The notes beneath the pieces were generated by a model, which was not told the DNA's origin, ran no database searches, and saw nothing but the letters and a program-made list of their open reading frames with translations. Positions 37,901-47,772 of a DNA stretch of 64,000 nucleotides are shown here, in pieces (the stretch's first letter is position 1; each line of letters opens with the position of its first letter). Where the stretch lies: the NCBI GenBank assembly GCA_003260075.1, contig QLIY01000198.1, positions 125,815-189,814 of the forward strand, read 5' to 3'. This stretch comes from Phallusia mammillata. Lineage: Eukaryota; Chordata; Ascidiacea; Phlebobranchia; Ascidiidae. The translations under genes and the position numbers were made by a program.

Positions 37901-40900
37901 CCGTGTCGGAGCATGAAGTCTTCCAACAATTACGTTTATAGTAAGACAAGGTTCGTATATAGACTACAAGTTTTTGACCACGGAGCAAATAAATTTTGGC
38001 ATTGTTCAGGTATTGGCAAACCATGTCGGTTTAAGTTAGTTACATGGAACTACCTTTACTCTTATGCAAATCTATTGGGGGGGGGGGAGGTTCGTATATA
38101 GACTACAAGTTTTTGACTACGGAGCAAAAAAATTTTGGCATTGATCAGGTATTGGCAAACCATGTCAGTTTAAGTTAGTTACATGGAACTACCTTTACTC
38201 TTATGCAAATCTATTTTATACATTATCTTGGCACTGAGTTACTGAGAGGCATGGTGTTGTTTCGTTGCAGTATGGTGTTCGCAATTAGGGGTGATGATGG
38301 TCAATTACAAGCGTATTTTCGTTCCTTGAGTCATTTCCACATAACGTATTGTTTAGCACAGTCTAGGTACGGTAAAATATGTTTAAATGCTTAGACTTAG
38401 AGATAACTTATCTTTTGCAGACTTCGAGGATACGCAAACAAACTGTGCAGTCGTACTGACCTTGTCTGGGTTCCCAACCCCGAACCCAGGTCATCGAAAC
38501 AGGATCAACATTCTCAGGCTTCCACGTCTGCAAGTGGAAGTGTCCATCGTACACCACAACACCATCAGGAGTCCACACCACATCGACATTTCTCCTCTGA
38601 AAAAGACAGAGACTTGGGGGGGGGGGATCATCAAAACAGGATCAACATTCTCAGGCTTCCACGTCCGCAAGTGGAAGTGTCCATCGTACACCACAACAAC
38701 ATCAAGAGTCCACACCACATCGACATTTCTCCTCTGAAAAAGACAGAGACTTGCCCAAACCCAAGAGCAGAGAAGTCAAAACTCCTGTAAGTGCCAAACA
38801 AAAGCTAACTGGTGTGTAGTATTACTGCTATATGTTTGTTTTTGAAAAAAAAGAAATGAAAACCTACAACTACAGTTTAAAATACACTTAAGTTCTTATA
38901 GGAAACCAAAACCAATGAGCTATGATAGCATGAAGCTTTAGAACTTTGGAGTTTAAAAACTGGTTAGAAAACCTTAAAAAGTGTTTAGTTTTAAAATAAC
39001 GGGTGTAGAAACGGAAAACCGGCTTCTGACCAGCCGACAAAAAGAGAATACTTTTCATGTCAGCCGCCTGACTTGATTTGAGATGAATCGTTTTTCAGAC
39101 GAGCCTTGAATCACACCACATCAAACGAGAGCCAAGCAGATCACAGGCGATTCCCCGCACTACACCAGTTCACGTTCCTCACCACAGATCCACGCCCACC
39201 CACACACCCACATTTGACGCACACAGGTTCGTATTGTAAGCAGAATGTTGTACCCATCAACCAATTGCTGTACAGCCTGCCCTTGTGACTATTTTAAACC
39301 CAATTCTTGGTTTCAAGTCATTACATTTGCTACGCAGATAATCAAATAGGGATAGACCATATTAGCGAATGTATGTATGGATCTTTTTGTCATGGAACGG
39401 CTGATATACGGCGTGCATTTGTAACAGTGTTTTATTTGCTTAGCGCAACATTGTCCCGCCTTAGGCGTTGTCCAGTGATTGATCGGTGTCAAGGCAAATC
39501 GAAGTGGGGGGGGGGCTATGGATCTTTTTGTCATGGAACGGCTGATATACGGCGTGCGTTTGTAACAGTGTTTTATTTGCTTAGCGCAACATTGTTCAGC
39601 CTTAGGCGTTGTCCAGTGATTGATCGGTGTCAAGGCAAATCGAAGTCGAAAGTTTTGATGCTCTGACGTGTTTTCAATGAGTTTGTTTAAACACATAACA
39701 AAGCACGACCATTGAACGACATTTTTTTATTACTTTGTAATACAATCACCCAACTATCGAATTTTTAACAACGTTGGAGTGTTTTGCCGTTAAAAAGGAA
39801 CAAATTTAGATCCTACTGCCAACAAAATATCGGCTATCGGCCTTAAAAACCCAAATGCCACAAAGTTACATATTGTCTGCGTGCTTTACGTATTTAAATA
39901 GAAAACGAAAGAACATTTCCAAAAAATATAAATTTTACACTAACCGGTTTTTTACTTAATAAACAAATCAGGCTGTATGTCATTGTAAGGGTTTCTGTAT
40001 TCAATAGGGGGGGGGGGGTTGGAGTGTTTTTCCGTTAAAAAGGAACAGATTTAGATCTTACTGCAAACAAAATATCGGCTATCGGCACTGCTTAACTACC
40101 GATAATCGGTATCGGCCTTTTGTTTACTTAAACAAATCAGGCTGTATGTCATTGTAAGGGTTTCTGTATTCAATAGTCGAATATTGTTTTCACAGACCAA
40201 CCCCATCACATGCATCACCATACGGCAGTTTGGGACCTGACACTCCGGCTTTGAGGACGTTACGTCAATACGCGACGTTTGATTCCCAACGAGAAGCCTT
40301 GAACGCTATGATCACTCCTGGACAGAATGTTCATCCCTTACTTGCCCAGGTATCCAACTTTAATTTTAATCAATCATGCTGTGCTTCACATACGAAACAC
40401 CCATGTGTCAAAACTAAAATGGGTTTGTTGCGCTGATTACAACTGGACTCGTGTTGAATGGAAAATTACACGCGAAAAGTGTGTCCAGTTATTGTACTGA
40501 AAAAAGTTTGTTAATTTAATTCCTTTGTGTGGTTCATGTTGTATTACTAAGTGCGTCCATTGTTTTGGAACATTTAATTGAGCTATGCACTCCTAAATTA
40601 ACAACTCAACAAAAGAAGTTCTGGCACTGCACTTAATCAAGTTTTGATTGTCAAACGATTATCAACTTCAAAAAAGTTAAGAATCCTTCAGTTTTTAATA
40701 TTATAACAAAAATGTTATCCTAATATGTATTTCGTTAACAGGTGGTTTGGTTATTGTAATATTCAAGTCTAACATACGATTTAAAATCACTAATTGTTGT
40801 GTTGTCAGAGCGAGCGAGATTTGCGTGAACGAGAGCTGAGAGAAAGGGAATTGCGAGAGAGAATGCCGAAACAGAGTTTTGACGCCAAGTTGATGGAGTC

Positions 40901-43410
40901 GCTTGAATCTCAGATGAACAGTGCCCAAGTAATAGCGATGCATGGTGTCAATCCTGGCGTGGTACAAAACCTGATGACACAGCATGCTTTAGAGCAAGCA
41001 CACCATCAGCAACAAGTCCAAGGTATCAAAAAGTTTTGGATGACTTGTTCGAAACGTGTATGCTATTTACAGAATAAATGTGCCTGTGCCAGTGAAAACG
41101 CAACAATGCTGTAAGTGACTTTGAAATCGTCGTTACCAAAACGTTTCAAAATATAAACAGTTAACCTCGGTTAATCCGCATTTCCGATTTTTCCGCATTT
41201 CGGACAAAACTTGAGGTACAGATGATTTGTAATGTGGTATAGCTTGAACTAATCGACATCGGTTAATCCGGGGGGGGGGCTTGGGTGACTTTTTCGAAAC
41301 GTGTATGCTATTTACAGAATAAATGTGCCTGTGCCAATGAAAACGCAACAATGCTGTAAGTGACTTTGAAATCGTCGTTACCAAAACGTTTCAAAATATA
41401 AACAGTGAACCTCGGTTAATCCGATTTTTCCGCATTTCGGACGAAATTTGAGGTACAAATGATTTGTAATGTGGTATAGCTTGAACTAATCGACATCGGT
41501 TAATCCGGATCTTCACCTGATCCAGGAAATGTTTTTGGCCCAAACGTATCCGGATTATCGAAGGTGTACTGTGATTTAAATAGAAAGACAACAAAAAGTA
41601 CTGCTCTGTTTCAGGTATGTTGTTTGGTGTTCCTGGCGCTGCTCACCAAGTTCCTGGATTTCCCGATTTCTTAGCCCAACATCCCGAATTACAACTGCAG
41701 CAAAATGCCGCAGAACGAATGGCCAATGAAAGGTGACCATTTTAAGTCATGAGTCATTTATCGCGGACCGGCCTACAAAAGAACTACAAATATGTAGCAA
41801 TAAAAACGCCTAAATCAGTTCATCATCCCCAATTCCCCGGGATACATGGGCAAAATGTTTTAAAGCATTTAACCTGATAAAGTATACCCTCGGTAACGAA
41901 CTCCTCGCGGACCGGGACCAGGCCGCGGACCGGCGTTTGCCGACCACTGATGTAACAAACAAGCTTATTTTGGGTAAAGAAAGACGAAATGTATGGTGAC
42001 AGTGAAATAACATCGGACGCACTGGTCTTTTCAGGAACTAAAAATAATTGGGAAACACTAACTGGTATAGCGCAGGGGTGTCCAAACTTTTTTAATGGGG
42101 GCCAAGTTTTATCATGTGAAAACTCCCGCGTGCCAACGTTTTTTTTGCTTTAACCGTAGAATTAGATATAAAATATACGGGATTTAAGGAAATTGTGGGA
42201 TTTTGTTGCTTCAGAACCATGTGTACTTCCTTTCTGCCTGTAAATAAGGATCCATGAAAAGCTTTTGCGTAAAGTCGCAAGTAGCCACAACCCAAAACAA
42301 CATCCATACTATGGCGGGCCATACGCAACACAACTCACAACAACAGCCGCGGGCCACGTAAAATGCCGCCGCGGATTTGGACACCCCTGGTGTAGCGGAT
42401 CACACTTCATTTTAAATCGAAACCTTTCTGTAGGCCGCATAGACTATTTTCAATGGTCTGCATTTGGCCCGCAACTTAAACGTAATGCATTAAAATTTCA
42501 GGACTAATCCTGAAACATTGATTTATAGAATTCATGCTGACAGAGTTGCAGCGCTTGAGCAATACCGCATGGAGTTGCTTCACAATCATCAACATTCCCA
42601 TGTTCATTCCCATTTACATCTGCACCCAAGTAATGCCCAAGCTGGCCCTGCAGCTGCTGCGGCCGTTGCTGCTGGTTTGCCACCGTCTGCTTCGGCCGAC
42701 TATTTAATGGCTCTACAAGCACAAACCCATCACGCAATCGCTGCTGGTTTGGATCCTCTCCAAGCAGGTAATAAAAACGTATCTTTATTAGCATTGACGT
42801 TTCCGAACATTTGAAATTAGGTGAGAGGATGCCTACATAGGTATGATCGTGTCCGAAATTGGTGAAACTAACAAACTAAACCGTGTTTCTCAAACTTTTT
42901 TTCTGTAACGTCCCAAAAAAACTGGTTGATTTCAAAATGTTCCCCTTAATCGAAAAAAATATGCGATGATGTTTAAGGCGCAAACACTGACAATGAATGT
43001 GATGTCTGGATTTTGGAATGATGTGTTGTCATGTAAAATGGCAGCGGTGTTTAAAAAATATTGTAGGTTTTGGTGTGTTCACAGTTGTGGGTTTAAATGG
43101 ACACCTTAACTTTACCAACGATGTGCAAACATGAATCTTGTGGTATTTCCTAGCTTCAATGGGACACCCTATGTTTAACCTTGGTGGGATTCGAGCGCCA
43201 CATGCGGGGCAAATGATCACACCAGGATTACCGGCCATTCACCCAGGAATGGTTCGACCAACCGAAAACCCCTTTCAGCAATATCTCTCTGCTTCTGCTA
43301 CACATCACCTACAGGCAGTTGCTCATGAGCAGAGTATTATGGAGCAGCAGAGAATGCAAGAGGAGTATATACGAGCCACGCTTGGCCACAAGCCTCCTGG
43401 TGCTTTGTAG
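28914..43410 (+). CDS. RERE: Atrophin / RERE transcriptional co-repressor
   Basis: Thirty exons: 28914-29006, 29093-29240, 29462-29532, 29733-29838, 30185-30290, 30642-30746, 30846-30927, 31248-31375, 31911-32010, 32095-32193, 33076-33156, 33560-33689, 33771-33863, 34401-34528, 34982-35140, 35205-35291, 35653-35720, 35961-36372, 36553-36802, 36868-36955, 37601-37700, 37862-37950, 38271-38366, 38421-38786, 39099-39226, 40196-40349, 40809-41022, 41615-41732, 42502-42767, 43154-43410. About 1,394 aa after removing a 137-bp artefact in exon 24. Domains in order: BAH (about 75-235), ELM2 (about 240-345), SANT (about 338-390), a GATA zinc finger with CKHC...CTKC (about 440-470), and a long Pro/His-rich atrophin region with PDTPALRTL, an RE/RERE-type charged stretch and EQYRMELL. 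Nuclear histone-deacetylase-recruiting co-repressor, as in RERE and fly Atrophin. Confidence 0.93.
29630..29700. repeat. Displaced 50-bp intron fragment between two G10 tracts
   Basis: The segment 29641-29690 repeats 29361-29409 almost exactly and is bounded by G10 (29630-29639) and G10 (29691-29700). Probably a tiny contig placed between gap placeholders, within RERE intron 3. Confidence 0.8.
31662..31762 (+). repeat. 21-bp minisatellite, about 4.8 copies
   Basis: Units begin TTTTCATGTGAT followed by a variable 9 bases. It lies in RERE intron 8. Confidence 0.9.
34678..34850. mobile_element. hAT-type MITE, inverted relative of 5345-5584
   Basis: A 173-bp element from TAGTGGTTCCTAACC to GGGAACCTCTG, with an imperfect 8-bp duplication (CATGTGAG, CATTAGAG). 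Its internal sequence matches the reverse complement of the 5345 element. It lies in RERE intron 14. Confidence 0.8.
37713..37903. repeat. Duplication of RERE exon 22 start around G10
   Basis: Copy 1 (37713-37802) includes the acceptor and the first 39 bases of the exon and stops at G10 (37803-37812). Copy 2 (37813-37903) continues into the full exon 37862-37950. Confidence 0.85.
37949..38215. repeat. Duplication of RERE intron 22 around G11
   Basis: Copies 37949-38076 and 38088-38215 are nearly identical around eleven Gs (38077-38087). Copy 1 carries the exon 22 donor. Confidence 0.85.
38491..38752. repeat. Duplication inside RERE exon 24 around a G tract
   Basis: The sequence from 38491 recurs from 38628 (offset 137) after the G run 38616-38626. 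The offset is not a multiple of three. With it the exon shifts frame; without it the exon is 229 nt and joins exon 25 in phase. Confidence 0.9.
39375..39648. repeat. Duplication around G11 in RERE intron 25
   Basis: Copies at about 39375-39505 and 39518-39648 flank eleven Gs (39506-39516). The open frames across this block are a by-product of the repeat. Confidence 0.85.
39774..40176. repeat. Diverged duplication around G12 in RERE intron 25
   Basis: The sequence 39774-40006 and its shorter relative 40019-40176 share both ends but differ by internal deletions. They are separated by twelve Gs (40007-40018), consistent with two haplotypes. Confidence 0.8.
41030..41508. repeat. Duplication around G10 in RERE intron 27
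   Basis: The segments 41030-41269 and 41280-41508 repeat each other around ten Gs (41270-41279), with several substitutions. Confidence 0.85.
41403..41571. mobile_element. Tigger/pogo-like MITE
   Basis: A 169-bp element beginning CAGTGAACCTCGGTTAATCC and ending ATTATCGAAGGTGTACTG. The ends resemble pogo/Tigger termini. A truncated copy from the neighbouring duplication begins at about 41158, and a decayed relative lies near 37065-37208. Confidence 0.7.
42073..42389. mobile_element. hAT-type MITE in RERE intron 28
   Basis: A 317-bp element with CAGGGGTGTCCAAACTTTTT at one end and TTTGGACACCCCTG at the other, and an 8-bp duplication differing at one base (GTATAGCG at 42065-42072, GTGTAGCG at 42390-42397). 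A relative lies at 61183-61507. Confidence 0.88.
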
Positions 43411-43775
43411 TTTTTTCATTTTTCCCATTTTGTGATTTTTTACATTTTAATTATGTTGCAAGGATTACATTGCTGCTTGTCTGAAAGTTTCAGAATACTT
43501 GTGCTGCTTAAAGCAAATCAATTCTGGCAATAATGACCTTTTTTTCTTTGTGATAACCCTCTTTTCTTTGGAGGGAGTGATGTTTTTTATGTGGTGCTTT
43601 GGATACAGAAAGTGAGTTCACATCTTATCTATATAACTGTAACCATATATCATGAATAATTATGTTGAATGAATTTCCAGGTTTTCTATTTCTCTTTGTG
43701 TACAGCTCTTACCAAGGAAGCTGTAAATATATTTTCTTCACAAAATACAACATTTCTATGATGCATTCAGTACTT

Positions 43776-43781
43776 TTTATT
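43776..43781 (-). promoter_or_regulatory. Candidate polyadenylation signal of the MIEN1-like gene
   Basis: AATAAA on the minus strand, 14 bases beyond the SECIS-like hairpin. Confidence 0.65.
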
Positions 43782-43794
43782 GCAAGAAAGTTTA

Positions 43795-43863
43795 AACACC
43801 GTTAAATTCAAGTTCAAATAGTGGAATCTGGACCATTTTCATTTGAACCATCATGAATGTGTC
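43795..43863 (-). promoter_or_regulatory. SECIS-like element in the 3' UTR of the MIEN1-like gene
   Basis: Read on the minus strand: helix I pairs GACAC with GTGTT, then ATGA (43854-43851) faces TTGA (43811-43808) as the non-Watson-Crick quartet. Helix II pairs GGTTCAAAT with ATTTGAACT (nine pairs including one G-U). Eleven nt after ATGA comes an unpaired AAAA, then a mini-stem TGG/CCA. This matches a form 2 eukaryotic SECIS. It lies 86 bases past the stop codon of a gene with an in-frame UGA at the family Sec position. Confidence 0.82.
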
Positions 43864-43948
43864 AGATGTAATTGCTTGCAATGCAAAAGTAGACAAAACT
43901 AATTAATCTACAGGCACCAGGAGCTGTTTCATTGCCTAAATCGGAAAA

Positions 43949-44699
43949 CTACAAAATGACACAAGGCGATTGACTATTTTTGATGGTGTCTACTTCTTCA
44001 CCATTTTCTGCTGATTTTATAGCTGCAACAATCTGTACAACAAAGTAAAGTATGAGTGTTAAAAGTTTGTCCATTCACATTTAGCCCAGCTTTAGAGTGG
44101 ATTCAGGGCTTATCAGTCACCGAGACAAAGAGAACAAATCATAATAAAAAGTGGTCATGTAATTAGTTTCATGTAAATATTTCAAGCCGTAAGAAGAAAA
44201 ACACACTATGAAACAAAGTCACATAGATATTCCAGCCACAAAAACAGGCCCAAAAATTTTTAGCAACACATGGTTTGGGAAACATTGTCTTGAGTAACTG
44301 AGCTTGGCATAGTGTAAAAATGTCATCGCCCAAAACGTTAATACAAAATTTATTACATACATCTTGCGTGTAAGGAAATCCATGTGTTGCGAGCTTCGAA
44401 AAAGCAGACTTGTTGTTGATGGACACTTCAAATGAACCTAAAAAATACACACACACATCGTACTTTTTACACACACCAAATTTGTATGCAGCTTATTACT
44501 TGGACGACCAACGAATCCGGTGACATTGATATTGTCACACTGAGATTGAAGTTCATCTTTCAAGTCCAGGAAGCGTCCACCGTACCCTCAGCTACCACTA
44601 ATAAACCAAGGACTCAATTTATGATTACATTCAAACATGTAACAACCACACATACACTTACCAGTATTCAACAGAAACTTCTATAGGTTTTTTACTCAT
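43949..44699 (-). CDS. MIEN1: MIEN1 / selenoprotein W-like (Rdx family) with in-frame UGA
   Basis: Four exons in transcript order: 44699-44662, 44597-44500, 44437-44361, 44032-43949, giving 98 aa if the UGA at 44590-44588 is read as selenocysteine (residue 16). The thioredoxin-like N-terminus reads VEYCGSUGYGG, placing UGA at the second redox position of the CxxC/CxxU motif. Conserved Rdx blocks follow (SSFEVSINNK, FSKLATHGFPYTQD, IVAAIKS), then a MIEN1-like C-terminus ending CVIL, a prenylation-type CaaX box. Human MIEN1 has Cys at this site; selenoprotein W has Sec. Splice phases are consistent, and the 3' UTR carries a SECIS-like hairpin. Likely role: membrane-tethered redox protein. TXNL4A ends 221 bp upstream on the same strand. 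Standard gene callers would truncate this protein or choose another acceptor. Confidence 0.88.
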
Positions 44700-44920
44700 G
44701 ATTATAAAATAAGACAGAAAATAAATAATAATTTAAACAATCTGAAACAAAAAGAAAACACATTCAGCGATAATGAAAGTAAAAAACACAAATGTACACA
44801 AAAATGTCGCAAATGTACAACATGGTAGGAAACATTAGCAGAAATCACATTCTCCATAGAGAACACAAACAAGTGACATAGTATAACCAGCATTGCCTAT
44901 TTCAAAAACCAGTTTCATGA

Positions 44921-46543
44921 TTAGTATCTGTATTTTGTTGAATAGTCTTTTGGTGAAACAACTAGACCACGGCCCTTTCTTGCTCCGCGAAAAATTGTTT
45001 CAACAATGTCTATCATTTCTTGTTTGTCTTCCATCGGCCAGTTTATCTTGTTGTTATTTCCAGTGCCCAAATCAATCATAATATGCTTGTTCCTGAAACA
45101 GTGCAATAAGGATGTTAGTTATATCGTTACAATTAAGTAACTGTTTTCAATTTTGCTACAACACTGCCTACAAACACCAAGTAAACATTTATGACAACCC
45201 AACACATAAGAGTCTTGAAGACACTTGAAACAAATAAATCAATACCGCACCCAGTAATAAAAAATGTGGTACACTTTCCCTTTAAGTCCAAAGACTGTGC
45301 TTACTTTGCCTAATGGTTAATCCAGTCCTGTACACCACATTGAAACCACAATTTGGCAAACTAACTAAAAATAGAAAGGTGACTTTCCTACATATTGCCA
45401 ATTTATAAGTTCTATATCCTGTTTAACGATTTACTACACAGACCATTTGACCAAATAACTTGATTGTTTTACAAGCAAAAACCAATAGGTACTGGTATTA
45501 TCATTATTATGTGAATATTTTTAGATTCCAAAGGACAAATTTACAACAGTAGTAAAAAAAGAGGCCTGTTTAAAACAAACTTTTATTACAAAAAAACAGA
45601 TAGTGTCACTGAGGCTGGAAAACCAAGAAGCCATGTTGGGGCAAAGGTCAAAGTGTTTGGGCAAACAATTTGTTCTTGTCGTAATTCTGTTTCAAGAAAT
45701 GAATTACAGTAACCTCTTTATGTGCAGTATTTGGCAAAATTTCGTTGTTACAAAGGTTTGGGTTGCTATGATTAAAAAACATGCAACCATATTAACAAAG
45801 TAATATAGGCGGCACATTAGGAAAGGACCCCTAAATATGTAACTTGGTAAAAACATAAGACATATATATATATATTCTTAGCTGTCTCATTGTATTTTCT
45901 ATACCAAGGCCTATTCAGCATAAGTTTGTGCTCTACATCAGTTATAACACTTATACAATAGTTTGCAGAAAACCTGCATTATTACATATGACTTTGTTAA
46001 TGAGTGTATTCATGACCACATATGCACACCACACGACTATAACAGTTACTGAAGTGTCCGTAAAACCAGCCAATATCTTGCATTCAACAAGCTTCCAAAA
46101 AATTATACAAAAGAAAAGTCAAAGTCGCAATCAAAACCTTTATAGTTTGTCAATCATGCTTGTTTGCTCCTGCTATGTTTAAATTCCCCTCTGTGTGGTG
46201 TTTGGTTCTACTTCTACACAATCAACTAACCTGTAAAAGAACATAGTTGTGCAGGGATCATACAATTCATACATCTTGTTGAAATCTTGTACTTCTGAAA
46301 TGTCCACTAGATAAATAGCAGCGAAGTTCTTCACCTTGTCAGCAATGCTGTAAAGAGTCTAATGGTTTTGGGTTAGGATGTTTTAATTTTGTTAAACTCA
46401 AAAACAAGTTGTACCTCATCCATTTTCATGCAAGCAGGATCCCAGTCATGTCCAAACCTGATTACTACAACTCGCTCCTGTTCATTGAGAATCGCCTGGT
46501 CCACTTGCCAGCCATTTGTCAAATGTGGAAGCATATAAGACAT
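44921..46543 (-). CDS. TXNL4A: Thioredoxin-like 4A, U5 snRNP 15 kDa protein (DIM1)
   Basis: Three exons in transcript order: 46543-46415, 46358-46231, 45092-44921, giving 142 aa, exactly the human length. This core spliceosomal protein of U5 and the tri-snRNP has a thioredoxin fold. It begins MSYMLPHLTNGWQVDQAI, includes RFGHDWDPACMKMDE and IMIDLGTGNNNKINW, and ends KDYSTKYRY, all characteristic of the Dim1 family. Junction phases agree. No AATAAA was seen between its stop and the MIEN1-like start, so the two may share a primary transcript. Confidence 0.96.
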
Positions 46544-47772
46544 GATTAAATTTACGCAGTGCTTTTTTTAAGTAGATTATTTCAAAATTTGCCTATAATC
46601 ACCAAGGAAAATCAGAAAATTCAATTTGTAACATTCAGCAGTAGTACACCAAATATAATACATAGCCAGCATATTTACCTAACTTCTTTAACTGTTTTAT
46701 ACATCAGTAACCAATTAAATACGCAACCAAAACAAATAGCTACAACTTCAACGAACGCTTAAAAATAATCCCATAAAAATATAAATCGCGTCAAACAAGT
46801 CTAAACAAAAATTACTTCATTAAAACCCGTCAATAACTCACAAAGTACAACCAGCTGATTTGGTTATTTCCAAACAAAAGACAAAACCCGCAATTATTTT
46901 GTGAAAACAGGAAAAGGACAGTGTGCGTATTTTCGGAAAACTGGTAAATGAAAACTGGTTTGTTTGCCTTTTTACAAATTTACACATAAATATCTCAGGC
47001 AGTTTTTTTTTGCTTGATTTTTTGATTTTATGTTTTTGATTGCATGAGTTGGTAAAAAATTTTTATTGTAAAATAAATTAATGGAAACACTTACGTGGTA
47101 TGCGGATTATCCATTTGTGTTGCATTTATTTTGCACAAAATTAAATGAATTTTTCCTAAAACGCGCGAAAAGCTTTTGCGTTTGACTTCGATATTGAGTT
47201 TTACCATTTTACTTTTACGCCCGTCCTCACCGTGTATTTGTGCTTTTAGATGCAGTAAAGTTTTTTTTTTTCTAAAGTACCATGGTACATAATGCAAGAC
47301 TCAGTTTACTATGGCGAAATTTGTTCCTAAATGAAATTTCCGGTCTTTTTATGATTCAAAGTGGGGGAGGTATAGTAGTTTAAAATCACCAGTTTTTGGT
47401 GACATACGTTCTTAGTTTTTGCCTGTGTATTATTATATTTTGCTCGGCCATCTAATTTGTTTGCCAACACCTGCTACTTGTACGTTTTTAAAATCATGTT
47501 TCAATATTTCATTCAAACTGTTTTTATGTTGGCAATTTTGACAATTATTTATTTTTTAAACAAAGCTTAAGAAACAACGTTGTTTGCAGTACTGCATTAC
47601 AAAAATAATAAAATAGTTTTATTTTTTAACAGCAGTAGGTGAACATATATTAGTTAAAATTACATTTGAAATGTTTTAGATTCATCTTTATTCATTTTCA
47701 TTGTTTCAATTTTTAACAATTAAAATTACATTGATGTCAGGTCATGATTAGTAGATGGTTTAGAAACAAGTG
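46544..47772. other. Divergent intergenic region, TXNL4A and ATAD2
   Basis: It should contain the promoters of both genes. No repeats with clear ends and no convincing coding frame were recognised. Confidence 0.5.

Larger units (their letters stand above)
43411..43948. other. Convergent 3' UTR region of RERE and the MIEN1-like gene
   Basis: RERE (+) ends at 43410 and the MIEN1-like CDS (-) ends at 43949. The interval holds the minus-strand SECIS candidate and its AATAAA. No separate gene was recognised. Confidence 0.6.

Noticed and set aside
38387..38737. 116-aa frame across RERE exon 24
   Set aside because: Out of frame with the atrophin sequence in copy 1 and made continuous only by the G run.
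39307..39696. Long overlapping frames on both strands with an internal repeat
   Set aside because: They consist of the two copies flanking a G11 tract in an intron, so the length is an artefact.
40350..40808. Possible second U12 intron (donor GTATCCAAC in RERE)
   Set aside because: The donor is only a partial match and no TTCCTTRAC branch site is present near the acceptor.
44588..44590. In-frame TGA as evidence of a pseudogene
   Set aside because: It falls on the Sec/Cys redox position, the rest of the frame and splice sites are intact, and a SECIS-like hairpin follows.
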